A stretch of DNA of 64,000 nt from assembly GCA_941918925.1 (NCBI GenBank), contig OW799235.1:107215947-107279946 (forward strand). Reading direction: 5' to 3'. This stretch comes from Phyto melanocephala (taxonomy: Eukaryota; Arthropoda; Insecta; Diptera; Rhinophoridae). Position numbers and translations under genes: made by a program. Shown piece after piece: positions 21,439 through 32,829 of this stretch. Below the pieces are notes generated by a model. It was given only the letters and a program-made list of their open reading frames with translations. It did no database searches and had not been told where the DNA came from. Position 1 is the first letter of the stretch, and each line of letters starts with the position of its first letter.

Positions 21439-21560
21439 CAGAGTTGCCAATTTAGCAATTTTCAGCCTAAATTTAGCTTTTTTGTTTTGTCGGAGAAGAA
21501 TGAATTTAGCTCTTGCCTCTATTTGAATTTTGAATTTTTTTAGTCTTTTTTTTAGCCTTT
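21439..21560 (+). repeat. hAT-like terminal sequence, isolated
   Basis: CAGAGTTGCCAATTTAGC at 21439-21456 followed by repeated TTTAGC/TTAGCC words resembles the CAGNGNTGCCAA starts of insect hAT elements. A close relative lies at 55624-55643 (CAGCGATGCCAATTTAGTGC). No matching right end was found. Confidence 0.4.
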
Positions 21561-22280
21561 TTGAGCCATTTTATAGATATTTAAATATTTCTTCTTAGAA
21601 ATAATTTTATTTAATTGGCGCGTATATATGTATGCAAAAAATTGCTCTAAACAAAAAGGTTTCATGGTAAACGAAGCAACAGTGTTATTTTAGTCTTTTA
21701 ATTTTGCTTCTAAAATACATTTAAAAACGTTTTAAAGTACTTTCAGCAAAGTTATACGTACGATTTCGGTACATGTTTAAAGAATATATGGTTGTGTTTA
21801 CCGTGTATCTATTATTTGGACTTTCGTAAAAAACAAAACTTGCAAAATGAGTATAAAGAAACATCCTCTAAAATTTTTAAAAGTGTGAACTAGTAATTTA
21901 AATTTAAAGCATGAATAACCGAATGGAAAAATTCAAAAAAGGAATTCTGCAGATATTGTAAATGCGAAATAAACGCTCACACAAAAACATCTTAACGTTA
22001 TATTAAGCATTGCTGATACAAATCCTTTGCTTTTCATACCGACTAATATGAAAACTTATCAACAGGAATCAATATTGTGTATATTTTAAGCAGTACATAG
22101 ATACATTTCTACAATAAATGATTTACAATTAATTTAATTTAAAGAAAATTATTATTTTAACAGACAATTAGTTTAATGTAATAATATCGGAATACTATTG
22201 TAAAAATATATCAAATAATGTCTGTCGCTACAAATTGTTTTTGTAAAATAGTGCTTCATGCGTATGGTATCAAAGACTAA
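21561..22280. other. AT-rich DNA without recognisable features
   Basis: No ORF or element end that I can support. Confidence 0.5.
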
Positions 22281-22499
22281 CGGCCATTATTACAAATTGC
22301 CGTTAATTAAAGGCAGGATTATGTCGGACCGATTAATGGCTTTGCATTATAAAGCATTCATTTACTATCTTTTTATCTATTAAATATTATCATTATTAAT
22401 AATAATAACCATACAAAATTTAAATTGTAATAATGCAAAGCTATTTATCGGGCACAAATAATTCTACCTTTAACTAACGGCAAGTTGTAATAATGGCCC
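22281..22499. mobile_element. 219-bp MITE, TAA target duplication
   Basis: The inverted arms start CGGCCATTATTACAAATTGC (22281) and, read from the other end, GGGCCATTATTACAACTTGC. They stay paired for about 75 bp, to GCTTTGCATTAT. TAA at 22278-22280 and 22500-22502 fits a 3-bp duplication. No coding potential. Confidence 0.8.
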
Positions 22500-22951
22500 T
22501 AAGAGTGTAACAATTTAAACTCCCATTTGACACATGTTTTGTTGTTTTATATATTTTTTTTAATTTGATGTTTACAGTTTATTGGATTTACTTCAAAGTT
22601 ACGAATTAGTTTTCCTAACCCAGTAATTCTTAGGAAAAACTTAAAACTTTGTGGGGACTAGCAAATAAACGCTTTGCTGGTTTGTTAATCTATTATTTAG
22701 TATAAAGTTACAAATTATGTTGAAATTTTTTAAATTGAGCAGAGAAACAAAGACCATTTGCTTAATTATTTCCGGTGCGAATCGAATCTGCAGACTGATA
22801 GAACTGGCAAAATATTTATTGGTGTACCGGGACATTCAATTGGTCATAGATTCTAGCACATTAATTTAAGCCTTTCACTGAGCTTTTTACAGGGCCTTCA
22901 CACAATCCTTATTTTCGACTTTTTTGAGACCCAATGGAACTTATATATATA

Positions 22952-24083
22952 CAAGGTGACGCAAAAATAACCTTCCGTTGTTTTTTGGCTGTAATTTAAA
23001 AAAAAAATGAAAAACTTTGATTCTTCTTGTGGAGTATTTTTATTTGGTCTTTTAATTTTTTTTACATCAAGTCGAGAATATGATGTCATGTAAATGGCCG
23101 CCGCCACAGTTGATTGTCATTTGAGCCCTTTTTATGGCATTTTCCATCACTTTGGCCAAAGCCCTCACATTCTTGACGGATATTGTCTTTAAGAGCTGCA
23201 AGAGTCTGAGGCTTGTTGAAATAAACCCGCGACTTCAAAAAGCCCCACAAAAAGAAGTCTGGGGCGGTCAAATCAGGCGATCTTGCTGGCCAGTTCAAAT
23301 CGCCAAAAAGGGAGATTAGGCGCCCGGGAAATGCATCCTTCAGCATATCGGTTGTGGCACGTGCAGTGTGTGCTGTTGCACCGTCCTGTTGGAACCACAT
23401 GTTTTCTAATCCCAATTCATCAAGTTGCGGCAAAAAGAACTCGTTGATCATTGCTCTGTAGCGCTCACCATTCACAGTAACCTCATCACTCATGATTATT
23501 TTTGATGAAAAATCATCTTCCTCTTGGTGGTGATTCAGGATAGCTTGAGCGTATGTTAGACGCGATTGGCGGTCAGCAGCTAACAGCTGATGCACCGTCT
23601 GGACTTTGTACGGAAACATCTTCAAATATTGTACCAAAATTCGCTGTAAAGACCATCGACTGATAGCCATTTGCGTGGCACGTCGTCTGGTCGATGTCGA
23701 CGGCGCTTCCATGACATCCTCGGCTACAGCAGCAATATTCTCTGCAGAACGGCTACTCCGGGGTCTGCCACTCCTGGCTGCATCTCGTGTTGTGCTAGGC
23801 TCTTCGAGGCGAGCGGCTAAACGTCGCAGTGTTTCACCTGTAGGCGTTGGACGGCTAGGAAATCTGCGACGAAATTCACGTTGTGCCAAAGTCACCGACC
23901 GATTATTGGTCAAATAAATAGTCACCAATATTCCGCGTTCTGGAGCAGTGTAGCGTAACATTGTTTATTGACGTGTATTTTACATGTGTTTACTACACAA
24001 ATGTCAAAACAGAACTGACATTAGGGGCCAATTGCAAAATTTGTAGCATTTTCTGATAGGAGGATTTCTTTTGCGCCACCTTG
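22952..24083 (-). mobile_element. DD41D mariner (rosa-like), complete ends, deleted gene
   Basis: Inverted ends CAAGGTGACGCAAAAATAAC (22952) and, from the other side, CAAGGTGGCGCAAAAGAAAT are flanked by TA on both sides (22950-22951, 24084-24085). At 1132 bp it is shorter than a full mariner because the transposase gene carries an internal deletion. It lies in a region with TTTTTACAGGGC words on both sides (about 22885 and 24287), perhaps an older repeat split by this insertion. Confidence 0.9.
23086..23961 (-). pseudogene. Mariner transposase, DD41D, internally deleted and frameshifted
   Basis: The open frame is 291 codons. Residues about 15-60 (LTNNRSVTLAQREFRRRFP ... TLRRLAARLEE) form the first helix-turn-helix, RSGRPRS at 64-70 is a GRPR-like hook, and residues 94-112 (RATQMAISRWSLQRIL) the second helix-turn-helix. 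Catalytic aspartates are D159 (SDE), D193 (FQQDGA) and D235 (APDFF); the last two are 41 residues apart. Compared with the related copy at 7161, the frame jumps from SDE straight to VTVNGERYR, an in-frame loss of about 60 residues of the catalytic core including the AHFxLNG block. After IRQEC (about residue 264) the frame is wrong; another frame gives MENAIKRAQMTINCGGGHL, the expected C-terminus. The start ATG at 23961 opens with MLRYT and lies about 120 bp inside the right TIR. Confidence 0.93.
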
Positions 24084-24960
24084 TATATAAATGGGACATA
24101 TTTGACCCAATAGTATTATATTGTGGGATACATGTATATATCCCGACAGGGTTAAAACCGCTCAAAAAACCAAAAATTTTTTTTTTTAATAATATGCCTT
24201 TTCTTCAACTTAAGAATGTATTGAAGCCAAACAGTTTATACAGGACGGTAGTTTTCAGCTTCCAAAATTATTTTTTATTTTAACTTTTTACAGGGCGCCT
24301 GTGATATATCGTTGTAATTTAGACTCCTCTAATGCAAACGATTGCAAATGTAGATATTTGACTCCCTACCTTTTTGACTTAATGACTTAGTAATTTCGAT
24401 CAGAACATCAAGAATGGCTCTTTCTTTCTGCTTACATCCAAATAAAGGTTCTTTTCAAGCAATTTATGAAATCATCTATGTGGTAAGTCTTACGGGAATC
24501 TACTGACTTGTACAAAGAATTAAAATATAGTTTATATTTATATCAAAACGGTCAAGTGATGTAACTGATTTTACAGATCATGATTCGGAACAGAAGCATT
24601 TGCATTCAATTGTATAACTTATGTTTTCCTAAGGCATAACCACTGTCAGTGATGTGGCTTGGAGTAGAACAGTAATTATCGTCACCACCAGTCGTAATCA
24701 TCTTCTTGAAGTAAATAGTGTACTTATTTCTTCTGTATTTTTTTTTCAACATTTTTGAATATCTTGCATCGCATAAATAAAATATAACGGTGTGCCACAT
24801 AATGCACAACGTACTTTTGGCACTTGTCCTGCTATAAAACCTTGTTTGGCCACATATATCCCAAAATGTATTTTTCCAATATATTTTACAAAACTGATCA
24901 AAAAATATATGTTTTATAATTAAGTTTAATAACAAAACGACTTCTATGAATTGAATTGTA
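24084..24960. other. AT-rich DNA without recognisable features
   Basis: A 144-codon minus-strand open stretch (24606-25040) shows no recognisable motif and mixed AT-driven composition; not called as a gene. Confidence 0.45.
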
Positions 24961-25090
24961 TATAAATGATGTGTAAATTTTATATAATTCGAAACACTAT
25001 TTAAGAAGAAATAATAAGAACGAGAAACGATGGAAATCATGTTCGAAATAGATTATTGCATAAGCGTTGAAATTGATGTTCATATGTAGA
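24961..25090. repeat. Direct repeat, left copy (partner 26521-26650)
   Basis: TATAAATGATGTGTAAATTT at 24961 aligns with TATAAATGAGGTGTTAATTT at 26521, exactly 1560 bp apart. The match continues through AAGAAATAAT, CGATGG/TGATGGC, CATGTTCGAAATA/CATGTGCGAAATA and beyond, at roughly 70-75 percent by eye. The pair brackets the SINE-like unit and the degenerate tandem block. Confidence 0.6.
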
Positions 25091-25387
25091 AAGGCACTAA
25101 CTCAAATAATATATATATATATATATATAAGAGTAACGTGGATGACTGGCTAAATTACTGACTGATTCATCATCACACATCTCAAACGCAGTGGGTTACT
25201 ATTTTGATGTTTAGCTAAGGAGGTATTTTTAAGAACTCGAAAATTAAATGGATAAAAAAGCGCAAGATCGGTAAGTTTATATCTGCTAAACTAAAAATGA
25301 TGCAGATTAACTTGAAAGGATATTGTAATCTATTCAAAAAAGGGCTAACAGATGATTGCGATTTTTTTTATATTTTCATCATCAAAG

Positions 25388-25490
25388 GTTGCCCTGGTGG
25401 ACTAGTCAGTAGTGTGCTGCTCTGCTAGTTTGGGGGTTGCGGGTTCGATTCCCGTCACCGACTCTAATGTTGTCTGCTTCTCTTTTTTTT
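25388..25490 (+). repeat. tRNA-derived SINE-like unit with A and B boxes
   Basis: TGGTGGACTAG (25395-25405) fits the RNA polymerase III A-box consensus, and GGTTCGATTCC (25442-25452) is a perfect B box at the right spacing. The T-stem pairs GCGGG with CCCGT. A run of eight T at 25483-25490 is a good pol III terminator. The acceptor stem pairs poorly and the anticodon arm is not clear, so this is a tRNA-derived element or decayed tRNA rather than a working tRNA. Body sequence downstream (CACAATGGGATCAATAAAAT near 25524) could be the rest of a SINE. Confidence 0.6.
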
Positions 25491-25559
25491 CTCTTCTATT
25501 CTTACTTTTCTATTCAGGTATCACAATGGGATCAATAAAATGGACCCAAGTGAGCTGCA

Positions 25560-26300
25560 CAACAGCTGCCTGTTCTACCCAACCTATCATCGAAGGGGAA
25601 AAACGGGTAGAAACTATAATTTGGAACTTTTTGGTACCCTACGTAACTTTCAAACCCACAAAGCAAGAACAATTTTTTTTTCAATTTGCATGTATAAGGG
25701 ATAAAAATTTTCCCTGTTTTTTGGTACTTTTTAAAAACATTTTTTTATGTTATTAATGTGGTTATTAATTGATAGTTATTATCTAATAGAATATGGACTT
25801 TTTCTCTTTTTTCAAAGTACTTTTTGAATTTTCTATTTTCACTAAGGTAAAATTTTGAAACTCAAAACTATTGATCTGAGGTGAGACAGAAAATTTTATG
25901 GGTACCCAAACGGTACTTTCTGTATTGATACAAGTTAGGATTATTAATATATTTGATAATCGAAAAAATAATTTTTCTATTTTCTACGTTTAAGAAGGTA
26001 GAATTTTGATATAAGTGACTTTTTATTCCAGTTGAGACTGAAAATATTATGGGCCGTCAAAAAGGTACTTTTTTGTATTTCTTACGTTTGTGAATATAGA
26101 TTCTATAAACTATAAACTATTGATTCGACGTGCGAGACCAAAAAGTTAATTTTTCTTATTTTTATGACACTAATAGTATTTCTATGTTTTGGAATATACT
26201 TAAAATTCGGAAATTAGGTACTATTATTTTAAGTTAATTTTAAAGTTTAAAAAAAGGACAAAATGTTACTTTTCTTATTATTGAAGCATTTGAAAGCATT
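25560..26300. repeat. Degenerate tandem block with GGTACC/GGTACTTTT motif
   Basis: Units of very roughly 145 bp recur with the order TTTTCTATTTTC, AAGGTARAATTTTGA, ACTATTGAT or TTATTCCAG, GAGAC-GAAAAT-TTATGGG and a GGTAC-TTT word (near 25632, 25830-25920, 25975-26070 and 26085-26150). Divergence is high. No coding frame. Confidence 0.5.
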
Positions 26301-26520
26301 GATCTTGGTTTAAGTAGAAGATATTGCGTTGATGTGTCCTTACAATACTTTCCAGGAGGAGAGATAGTAACGAGAACGTAAAAATATAAATGAAACTGTA
26401 TTAATATAATGCATATTCTTTTGTGTTAAATTTTTGTGTCAAGGTGAATATGTGTGGATTGTATTGAAATCACTGAAAAACTCAATTTCGTAAAATATAC
26501 GACTTTTTATATATTTTTAA

Positions 26521-26650
26521 TATAAATGAGGTGTTAATTTGATCAGATTTTAACCACTACTTAGAAAGAAATAATTAAAACAAATAATGATGGCAGCCAT
26601 GTGCGAAATAATAACGGAATATTGCGAAATGGTTAAATTAGACGTTTACA
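26521..26650. repeat. Direct repeat, right copy (partner 24961-25090)
   Basis: See the partner copy 1560 bp upstream. Repeat A begins almost immediately after it at 26658. Confidence 0.6.
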
Positions 26651-26657
26651 AGTAAAA

Positions 26658-27441
26658 ACAAGTAACAGTGCTATATTCGGCCGTGCCGAATCTTATATAC
26701 CCTTCACAACGTGTAGTCATGCAATAACAATTGTTTGTATCACCATTCATCCCATATAAAATACGTGCATACGTACACGTTAGAATAAATGTGGCATCGA
26801 ATCCCAGCTGAGCCAAAAAAATTTTATTTTATTTTATTTAATATATTATTTATATTTTATTATTTTTTTTTAATATTTTTTTTAAATTTTTTTAAAAAAT
26901 TTTTTTAGAAAAATTTTTAAAAAATTTTTTTAAATTTTTTTTTAAATTTTTTTAAAATTTTTTTTTTTGTAGTTTTTTTTATTATTTTTTTCTTATTTTT
27001 AATATTTTTTTTTTTTGTAATTTTTTTTGTTTGGTATGTTTTTTACATGTATGTATGTATGTATGTATGTTGTTGTTGTAATTGTGAAAAAAAACGAGGT
27101 GGTCGTGGTTTTTTGCTCATATCTCAGAAAGTTATAGGGCGATTGTGCTGAATTTCAATAGCGATTCATTCCTGGATATTTCCAAGAGATTGATACCATA
27201 TACAGATCTGAGGAACATATAGTTGCTTCTAAAAGTTGATTTCAACCAACACACGGACAGACGGGCAGACGGACAGACGGATAGACGGACAGACGGACAG
27301 ACGGTCAGGGCTTAATCGACTCCTCTATTCATAAGCTCTTAGAAAATATATACTTTATGGGGTCGGAAATGAAAATTGTAGAAATTACAAACGGAATGAC
27401 AAAGCTATATATACCCTTGTGCACCACAGGTGAAGGGTATA
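26658..27441 (-). repeat. Repeat A copy, minus orientation, most complete
   Basis: Reading the minus strand it starts with the hairpin TATACCCTTCACCTGTGGTG and CACAAGGGTATATATAGC, then TTGTCATTCCGTTTGTAATT, CGACCCCATAAAGTATAT, a (GTCCGTCTG)n tract (plus-strand 27255-27305), GAAATTCAGCACAATCGCCC, CTTTCTGAGATATGAGC, ACCACCTCG, a long A/T tract, and ends GTGAAGGGTATATAAGATTC with the perfect tip ATTCGGCACGGCCGAATATA. No protein is encoded. A B-box-like word ATCGAATCCCAGCTGAGCC (about 26795) sits in the opposite relative orientation to that in the copy at 3191. Confidence 0.85.
26810..27080. repeat. A/T homopolymeric tract and (GTAT)n/(GTT)n microsatellite
   Basis: From 26816 to about 27030 the sequence is almost wholly T and A in runs, followed by (GTAT) repeats at 27049-27071 and (GTT) at 27071-27079. 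It is an internal expansion within the repeat A copy. Confidence 0.85.
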
Positions 27442-29889
27442 ATTACTTATGACCATCGAAGTACTTTTTTGTACTATCAACATAGTATATGTCATTTAAA
27501 TGGTCGCACTATAAATTATCGTAGTGTTTAATACGGTTGGACATGACCAACAAAATTTTCGATCATTGTTATTTTTGACGAAACTAAATATTACTCTGCA
27601 TGTGCGTGTGTTTCTTATTGAAACTTTTTTACTATTTTTTAGTTTTGCTTAAACTTTTAATTGTTAACAATAAACTTTTCATTACCTTGGATAATCAACA
27701 ACATTTAAACAATAAGTTTTTCCGGGCTGAGCACAAAATAATTTTCCACCCAAAACTTTCGGTTTTACTTCTACGATTTCGGAGCCAACGGCAATGTAAA
27801 TGAATAATATAGCGAACTGATGCAACAAAAGGCGGGAAGAAAAAATTTACATTAATTGGCATACATCAACTCTTATTCCTTTTACACATCTGCACTTACC
27901 ACAAAAATTAAATGCGTAAATTTCATATTTTATTTTCAAATTTTTTATGCAAACACTTTAGTCGTTTTTTTTTTGTTATTGACGTTATACGTGTATTTTT
28001 TTGTTGTTGTTATTGTTAATGTATTTATTTTGTTGTTGTGTATTTGTTAAAGCAACTTTAAATTATTAAAACAAATATTTTGCTGTTTACTCGCGGTAAT
28101 AATCTGTTGAAATGTTTTAAGTAAACTGTTTTATTAAGTGAAATTTTGTTAAATATTTATATTGTATGTATGTATACTATTTATGTATGTATATTATCAG
28201 TAATCATTGATAAGTTGTTTGTATATTCGTAGAATTAGTTTCAAAATATTTCTATAAAAATTACTCATAATTTAATCTGGGATTAAAAAAAAGAATTTAT
28301 TTTAAAAAAATCCCAAGAGACACAAAGACAAGTAAAAATATTTGCGACTGGAAGCTTGATGTCAAAAAAGTAATATTAATTTGTTTACTTGAGAAATCTA
28401 TACAATAAATAAGACAAAACTACGTCTAATTGTGTGCGAGTGACGTATAATATTGACAGACACGTTCACGTTTTTTTGTTTTAACAAATTCTTATGAAAT
28501 TTTTTAATTTTTTTTGTTTTCTTTCTTACCTTATTCATTAAAATTATTAATGGTTTTATAAAGCGGATTTTCTACGAAACTTTGGTTTATAAATCTCTTC
28601 TAAAGCTGTTTCAATTCGTATGAATTAAACAAAGAACTTCATTCAAATATAATTTGACAATCTTAATTTTACTTAATGAAAAAATTATTCGCAATTATAA
28701 AAAAAGTATTGAATGGTAAAAAGTTAATCAGGTTATTAACGTGGTAAGCATCTAACGAAAAAATTTAGATAAACGTAACATTTTAGGCAAATAAAAAAAA
28801 ATTAAAATAAATTGTCATTTAGAAAAAAAAAAAATAATTGTTAGGACGAACATATTTTATAATTATTATGTTTTCAGAAAAAACCAATGAATTTTTATGA
28901 TTTTACTTAATAAAATAAAATTATTAAAGCAATACATTTTGCACAACCAAAATGAGCTAATATTTGTGTAAAAATCTAAATCAACCTTAAAAACAATAAT
29001 AATAAAAAAAAAAATAATTCGCACCATTTAAATTACAAAAACTTAATCCACTTGTTTTTAATCCTACGTCTGGACTAACGTTGTGCAAACATTTGTCCAC
29101 ACAACATTGTCTTATTAAAAAGTAATTTTCCGTAAAAATAGAAGAAGAAAAAAACAATAACAAATTTTTAGCAGTTGCCGACTTTTTAATCTTATGTGAA
29201 CAAATCGATAGTTTGTAAGTAAATATATTAGAAGTATGTGTGTGATTGAATATTTCTGTTGTAACACGCTTATATTAAAAAATTAAAGCTTACAAAAATC
29301 ATTAAACTTTTGCTAAGAAAATATTGCTAAAAATTTTTCGTAACTTTTCTGTCGCCGAATGTAGATTTTGTTGAGGTGAATTACCAAAAAATTGGACCTC
29401 TCGAAAAAAAAAAAACATTCATTAACTCTAATATCAAACTGTAAATAATTAAAAATATAACAAAAAGGCGACCACTACGGTAGGCAAAGAAATTTAAAAA
29501 TATACAAGCTATAGTGTAAACTTTTCTCCGGTATTCTACAGTACTTAGCACTGATCGCAAATAAAATGGAGATAAGAAGAAGATCAAACCTACAAGTGAA
29601 ATTTATTTAAAATTAGTAAATACCAACATAAGAGTCTGTCTTTCATAATATTTACCTAACTCACAGCATGTCGTAAGAATTGTACTCTGCAAAAAAATAA
29701 CTTTAATATAGTAAAAAACAAGGACGGCAGGATTTATTTTCCATCTCTGTATTTATGTGACGTTATATAAACATATTGTTTGTGTTGTATAAAATAATAG
29801 TTTGGAAATTGTCAATAAAATATATAAAAGGACTTTTTCAGGTATTAAAAATATTTTCTTTAGTTCATAACAATTAGTTTCCGTTAAAA
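27442..29889. other. AT-rich DNA without recognisable features
   Basis: A block at 27720-27835 (TTTTCCGGGCTGAGCACAAA, then ACTTCTACGATTTCGGAGCC) is slightly GC-richer but not assignable. The rest is AT-rich spacer with (GTT) and (GTAT) tracts near 28000 and 28165. Confidence 0.5.
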
Positions 29890-30290
29890 AATGAAAAATG
29901 GTGTCGATAAAGTAACTCCTCTATTGGCTCCGCAAAATTCTAATCTTACCAAAATTCTTAATCACGTCTCTCTATAAACGATTGTCAATCTGATCGATAA
30001 TGTTGTTTCTAAACTGCTATGGTTTTATTTTTGTTTACCTTCAATTTCAAAACCCCACAAAATAAAGTCTAAAGGTGTAAAATACTACGATTTTAGTGGA
30101 AAATTAATTTACTTTACCTCTACGAAAAATATGGCGATTTTCGAACTTTTCTTTCAAAAAGTTGATTGTTTCGCTTGATGTTTGGCCATTCTTTGAACAT
30201 AATCTGTACATCTAGGTCATAAGCTTTGGATTGTCTCTCTGCATCGACTTCCATTAACCATTGATACTTCAAATATGTACATGTTGTGAA
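29890..30290 (-). pseudogene. Mariner transposase relic (DD41D-type C-terminal half)
   Basis: Minus-strand frames give GQTSSETINFLKEKFENRHI, FRRGKVN, then F-TPLDFILWGFE and, at the left, LEFCGANRGVTLST. These line up with the order of the mariner at 7161: DGATCHTANATIDLLKSKF, ISRNGPVNWPP, LTPLDYFLWG, and a C-terminal R-F-NSRGAYM. The second aspartate box is degraded; the third, PLDF, survives. Many frameshifts and stops. No ends found. Confidence 0.7.
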
Positions 30291-30328
30291 TCAAGTAATT
30301 ATTTTATCATTAATATGATTACAGTAAA

Positions 30329-30435
30329 TTAATTTTTCATGAAAAATTTTTAAAAAAATTTGATAAATTTAAAAATTTTTTACGTAAATTTTTCATGAAA
30401 AATTTATTAAAAAAAATCTGATAAATTTCAAAATT
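30329..30435. repeat. Short tandem duplication, about 57 bp
   Basis: AATTTTTCATGAAAAATTT followed by a poly-A run and TGATAAATTT occurs twice in a row. Each unit contains the palindrome AAATTTTTCATGAAAAATTT. Low complexity. Confidence 0.7.
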
Positions 30436-30984
30436 GTTTTGGTTTTTTTAATTACAAATACTAGAATTAAGAAATACCTATCTCTTGGTGTTGTTTGATG
30501 AAAAAGAATATCTCGAAACCATTTTTTTATAAGTAATAGTTTTCGTAGTCATAAAACTAACAATTTTTATATTTTGTTAGAAAATTAAACCTTTTCCCTT
30601 TCAAAATATTAAACTGCATTTATTTAATTGTAAAAATATCAATAAAAAAAGAACAATGACTTAAATAATATTAGCTTTTTGTGTATGTTCTAATGGATTC
30701 AAACAGCTTTTTGTATCTGCACCATAAATCTACTTTTTTAATTTTAATATTTATTTGACACATACTTGGATCGTGAAAACATGTGAATATGTACATTATT
30801 TTTCTAAGTTTCTTTCAACATATTTGTTTCAATTTGCTGCCAAATTGTCTTGCAGTGCCTAACGGTTATCAGACTACAAAACATGTAATTTTCTTTAAAA
30901 AATAAAATTGATTACGATTTTCAAATCCATTCTATCTTATATGAGAAACATATAGAAAATAATTTGATTTGTCAACTAGAGTAA
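30436..30984. other. AT-rich DNA without recognisable features
   Basis: No ORF or repeat I can support. Confidence 0.5.
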
Positions 30985-31511
30985 TGCTCTAAACACATAG
31001 ACGACAGCAGACAGCAAGCAGCAATATGTCAAAAATAAAATCCATGTGCTTAAATGAAAACGATTATTTTGACGGCAGCACAGCAGCACGACTGCACAAC
31101 AGCATTTGCTGCTGCTGCCAACTTAGGCTATTTTCTATTTTGACGGACAGCAAGAACAAATATAGTGTTGCCATTACATATATTAAATTGGAAAAAAATA
31201 ACAAAAACTTATTTTTGATATTAAACATAAAAGAACATTACAAAAATACAATAAACAAACAAATGTATGTGTTTTTATAGTTTTTCGTGATATAATTACA
31301 TTTTTTTTTATCAATAACTTTAATTTTATTCATAATAAAATATATATGCTTCATCCCTGAAATTTGTATTGCTAAAATGCACATCAGCTGATTATTATGT
31401 TGTTGCTGTCTTCAAAATAATTATGAAGCTGACTTCAGAGCAGCATTTGAAGTTGGCAGCATTTGAAGCCATGAAGTTGTGAAGTCTGCTGGCGTCTATG
31501 TGTTTAGAGCT
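30985..31511. mobile_element. 527-bp MITE, TAA target duplication
   Basis: The ends GCTCTAAACACATAGACG (30986-31003) and its exact complement CGTCTATGTGTTTAGAGC (31493-31510) are followed inward by CAGCAGAC on both sides. TAA at 30982-30984 and 31512-31514 is the likely target duplication. Both subterminal zones are rich in CAGC words (for example GCAGCACAGCAGCACGACTG near 31075, GCAGCATTTGAAGTTGGCAG near 31441), which can pair with each other. The 84-codon open stretch inside is not a recognisable protein. Confidence 0.82.
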
Positions 31512-32829
31512 TAAGACCTCAATTTAAAAAAAATTAGAAATTGGCGATAAAAATAATTTAAATTTATTTTAAAAATCATGTTCCGTCCATATTTAATTTC
31601 GTAACATTTTTTGTTTTCAAACCGATTTAATTGATTTTTTACTTATACCCAACTTTCTCCGCTATTAGTGACGGAGAATTTTAAAATAATTTTGAAATCA
31701 ATTTAAAGTTCCTGAATTACAAAATATTTGAATTTTTGTACAAATATTTTACTGTAAACATTTAGACATGTCGCTTTGTTTTTACAATGAACTGTAACTA
31801 AAATTCCATCACATGCATACAAAGGCATAACAAATTGTTCGATAAAAGAACATTTTTTCCTATAAGTAACTATTGCTTTATAACATATACTTTCAGTACG
31901 TGTTGTCGGCAAATTTGTTTTTACACTTGTTAGGAATGAAAGGATTAAGTACACAGTATTCACAGACATATTTTTAAAAGAATGTTGTTTCTAATTTCTT
32001 TCTTTTTTGTTCTTTCAACTAAAAAATATTTATTAATTACAAATTGTTTATTCTAACATTTGATCACAAAAAGTTGGATATTCTGTTACAATGTAGAATA
32101 ATAAAAAAAAAAATAAATAAAAAAAATTTAAACCTAAACACAACAACAGATACCTTTAAAGTAAAACTGAATGGTCGAATGTAGTGACGTGGTGGTTTTG
32201 CGATATAAATGATGAGATCGCGAATCTTTGCTTCTTAGGGTATTAGGCTTTATTAAAAGCCTTGACCTATAGACAACTAGTGGCTGCACCATAGTACCTA
32301 TTTTTAGCAGCGGTGTTTGTGGTCTACTTTATTCTACTACTAGCCTAAACATAACACTTCGTGGCCATTTTAAAAATTCTAATTTCCAGTATTTATTTCC
32401 ACTAATTCTCACTAATAATAAAAAAAAATCCGTTTTAAGTCTTGCGAAATTGCAAAAATACATAATCCGTAACTTAATGTGTATAGTCAAACTAAATGTG
32501 CGAATCCATTATGTGCTTAACAAAACAAGTGCTAAGTTTCAGTCCAATGTAAATTTTTAAGGAAACAGTTAATCTCCACAAAAAAATTTAGATTTAATAA
32601 CGAAATTTACTTGTAAATTGTAAACTTGTAAATTTAGACAAAATAGGGAAGAAAAATAGTTTCTTTAATATAATCTTATTGGAACAAAGCATTACTAAGA
32701 ACTACAAAAATTTTTATAGAAAATGAAATCTATTTAAGGCGTTTGTTTGAGCATATTTTAGAAATATTTTTTATCTGTGTAGTCGCTAAAAACGTTCGGT
32801 AAAAGCTGTTTTCATATATTTCATGTACG
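31512..32829. other. AT-rich DNA without recognisable features
   Basis: A mixed-composition block at 32170-32380 shows no frame or ends. Otherwise AT-rich spacer. Confidence 0.45.

Noticed and set aside
24606..25040. 144-codon minus-strand open frame
   Set aside because: Composition is AT-driven, no motif is recognisable, and its end overlaps an old direct repeat. Kept as unassigned spacer.
25388..25459. Functional tRNA gene
   Set aside because: A and B boxes are good, but the acceptor stem does not pair well and no convincing anticodon arm is visible.
31026..31280. 84-codon frame with cysteine/serine-rich peptide
   Set aside because: Arises from the CAGC-rich subterminal zone of a MITE; no family resemblance.
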